Of a stretch of DNA of 64,000 nucleotides, positions 63,041 to 64,000 are shown piece by piece. The DNA is from Plecoglossus altivelis (lineage: Eukaryota > Chordata > Actinopteri > Osmeriformes > Plecoglossidae). The notes under the pieces are model-generated. The model saw only the letters and a list, made by a program, of their open reading frames with translations, had not been told where the DNA came from and ran no database searches. A program made the translations under genes and the position numbers. How positions within the stretch are numbered: the stretch's first letter is position 1; each line of letters starts with the position of its first letter. The DNA is taken from assembly GCA_036571765.1 (NCBI GenBank), contig BROE01000016.1:8870892-8934891 (forward strand). The letters run 5' to 3'.

Positions 63041-63041
63041 C
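62970..63041. repeat. (AGGC)18 tetranucleotide array
   Basis: 72 bases of perfect AGGC. Such arrays are highly mutable. Confidence 0.98.
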
Positions 63042-63172
63042 TGGAGTGGATCAGCTCGGTGATACCACAGCCCTCGGGGCCTCTCGCCCCAGGGATGGGT
63101 CACAAGTTCAGCTCCCTCGTCTGCTGTTCACACAGGAACACCAGGCCCCCTCTTTCTGTGTTTGTGTGTGTG

Positions 63173-63175
<3 letters not shown>

Positions 63176-63230
<55 letters not shown>
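63176..63230. repeat. (GA)27 microsatellite
   Basis: Pure GA, preceded by a short TG run. Confidence 0.98.
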
Positions 63231-63232
<2 letters not shown>

Positions 63233-63340
63233 TGTGTACATATTCAAGAGAGAGAGTGAAGGATTTATATTTATTGTATGTACATGTTGTGTATGCATGT
63301 ATGTGTAAATAATTTTAAATACACACATATATATGGTGAC

Positions 63341-63412
63341 TTGTATATAAACGTCATACATATACATATATATATATATATATATATGTATATGTATGAC
63401 GTTTATATACAA
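63341..63412. repeat. Perfect 72-bp AT-rich palindrome
   Basis: The 36-base arms are exact reverse complements with no spacer. Each arm starts TTGTATATAAACGTCATAC from the outside and passes into an alternating TA centre. It can extrude as a cruciform. The arms carry ACGTCA, a half CRE. No target duplication or transposon ends were identified. Confidence 0.95.
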
Positions 63413-63419
63413 TTCAACT

Positions 63420-64000
63420 TCCTTTTGACACCATGTTGGTTCCAACTGAGACTAACCCTGGATGAACGAAATGTCTGAACTCAAACAGTACTTTTTCTCA
63501 TTTCACATCATTTCCAATCGAATTCAACAACCTTGGCACATACATCATCACACTCCTGCCATGGTCATGTTGAAACAAACCCCCCCACCCCCTCCCTGGA
63601 GTACAAGATGTAAAACATATCAGGACCTGTGTATATGTACTGAGGCTCTCCAGGGGGGCTTGGAGCAGAGGAAATGCCATCAAACAGAACCTTTTCAAAC
63701 TGTTTCACTGGACTCCACACCAGACTCCTGTTGAGTGCTTATTGGTTCAAGGATGTCATCGACAGCAAACACCAAACACGGGTCTTGTTTGGCTTCAGTC
63801 TTGAGCTCATAAAAGGTGATTTAGGAAGATAATCGCTTTTTGGAACTCGTCCATTTGTGGAATTGCAACAGATTAACATAATTAAAACACAAGAAAACCT
63901 ATAATATGATCTAATAGTGATCTGTGAAAGAAATTAGTAGAATGAGTCATCTGGATTGTTGACATACTTGGCTGGATTAATAATGAAATCAAGATTCAAT
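63420..64000. other. Non-coding end of window
   Basis: No gene or repeat recognised apart from short C runs near 63580. Confidence 0.5.

Noticed and set aside
62970..63041. Regular array that might be taken for a CRISPR
   Set aside because: It is a 4-base tandem repeat with no spacers, in a vertebrate genome.
1..64000. MEIS1 or C1D exons, tRNA or rRNA genes
   Set aside because: Searched by eye for their characteristic peptides and structures on both strands; none found.

Overview
The window looks like ordinary nuclear DNA of a ray-finned fish. It has spliced genes with GT-AG introns, many CA, GA and TC microsatellites, a hAT-type miniature transposon, fossil SINE pieces and long gene-poor stretches. 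Nothing bacterial, viral or CRISPR-like was seen, and no tRNA or rRNA gene.

One protein-coding gene can be named with confidence: etaa1 (Ewing tumour-associated antigen 1, the RPA-bound activator of the ATR kinase), on the minus strand at 47275-43876. Six coding exons with matching intron phases give 1,992 coding nucleotides, or 663 residues. They carry the conserved N-terminus, the Trp-Ile-Gly ATR-activating motif, a coiled-coil start, two acidic RPA70-type motifs and a C-terminal RPA32-binding helix on its own last exon. A CCAAT box and a YY1-like site lie upstream, followed further out by a 138-bp hAT MITE.

Region by region: 1-8 kb is non-coding with long TC/CA/GT tracts. At 8.1-8.54 kb there is a CpG-rich, TATA-containing block with a possible orphan first exon. 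8.5-38 kb is gene desert with microsatellites, two fossil SINE pieces, a heat-shock-type motif and a few blocks that look like conserved non-coding elements. 38.4-39.1 kb holds a weak protein-like relic on the minus strand. 43.9-47.5 kb is etaa1. At 48.1-48.7 kb there are two possible 3'-terminal exons of another minus-strand gene with an AATAAA signal. 49-62 kb is rich in TAAT-dense, enhancer-like blocks. 62.9-63.5 kb carries an 18-copy AGGC array, a GA tract and a perfect 72-bp palindrome.

In human, etaa1 sits beside a large desert that separates it from MEIS1 and is known for developmental conserved elements. The blocks upstream of etaa1 here (above 48 kb) are consistent with that landscape, but no MEIS1 exon was found, so this is inference. 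No new multi-gene system was identified. The least explained items are the unassigned exon candidates, the tandem duplication in an octamer-containing block and the long palindrome.
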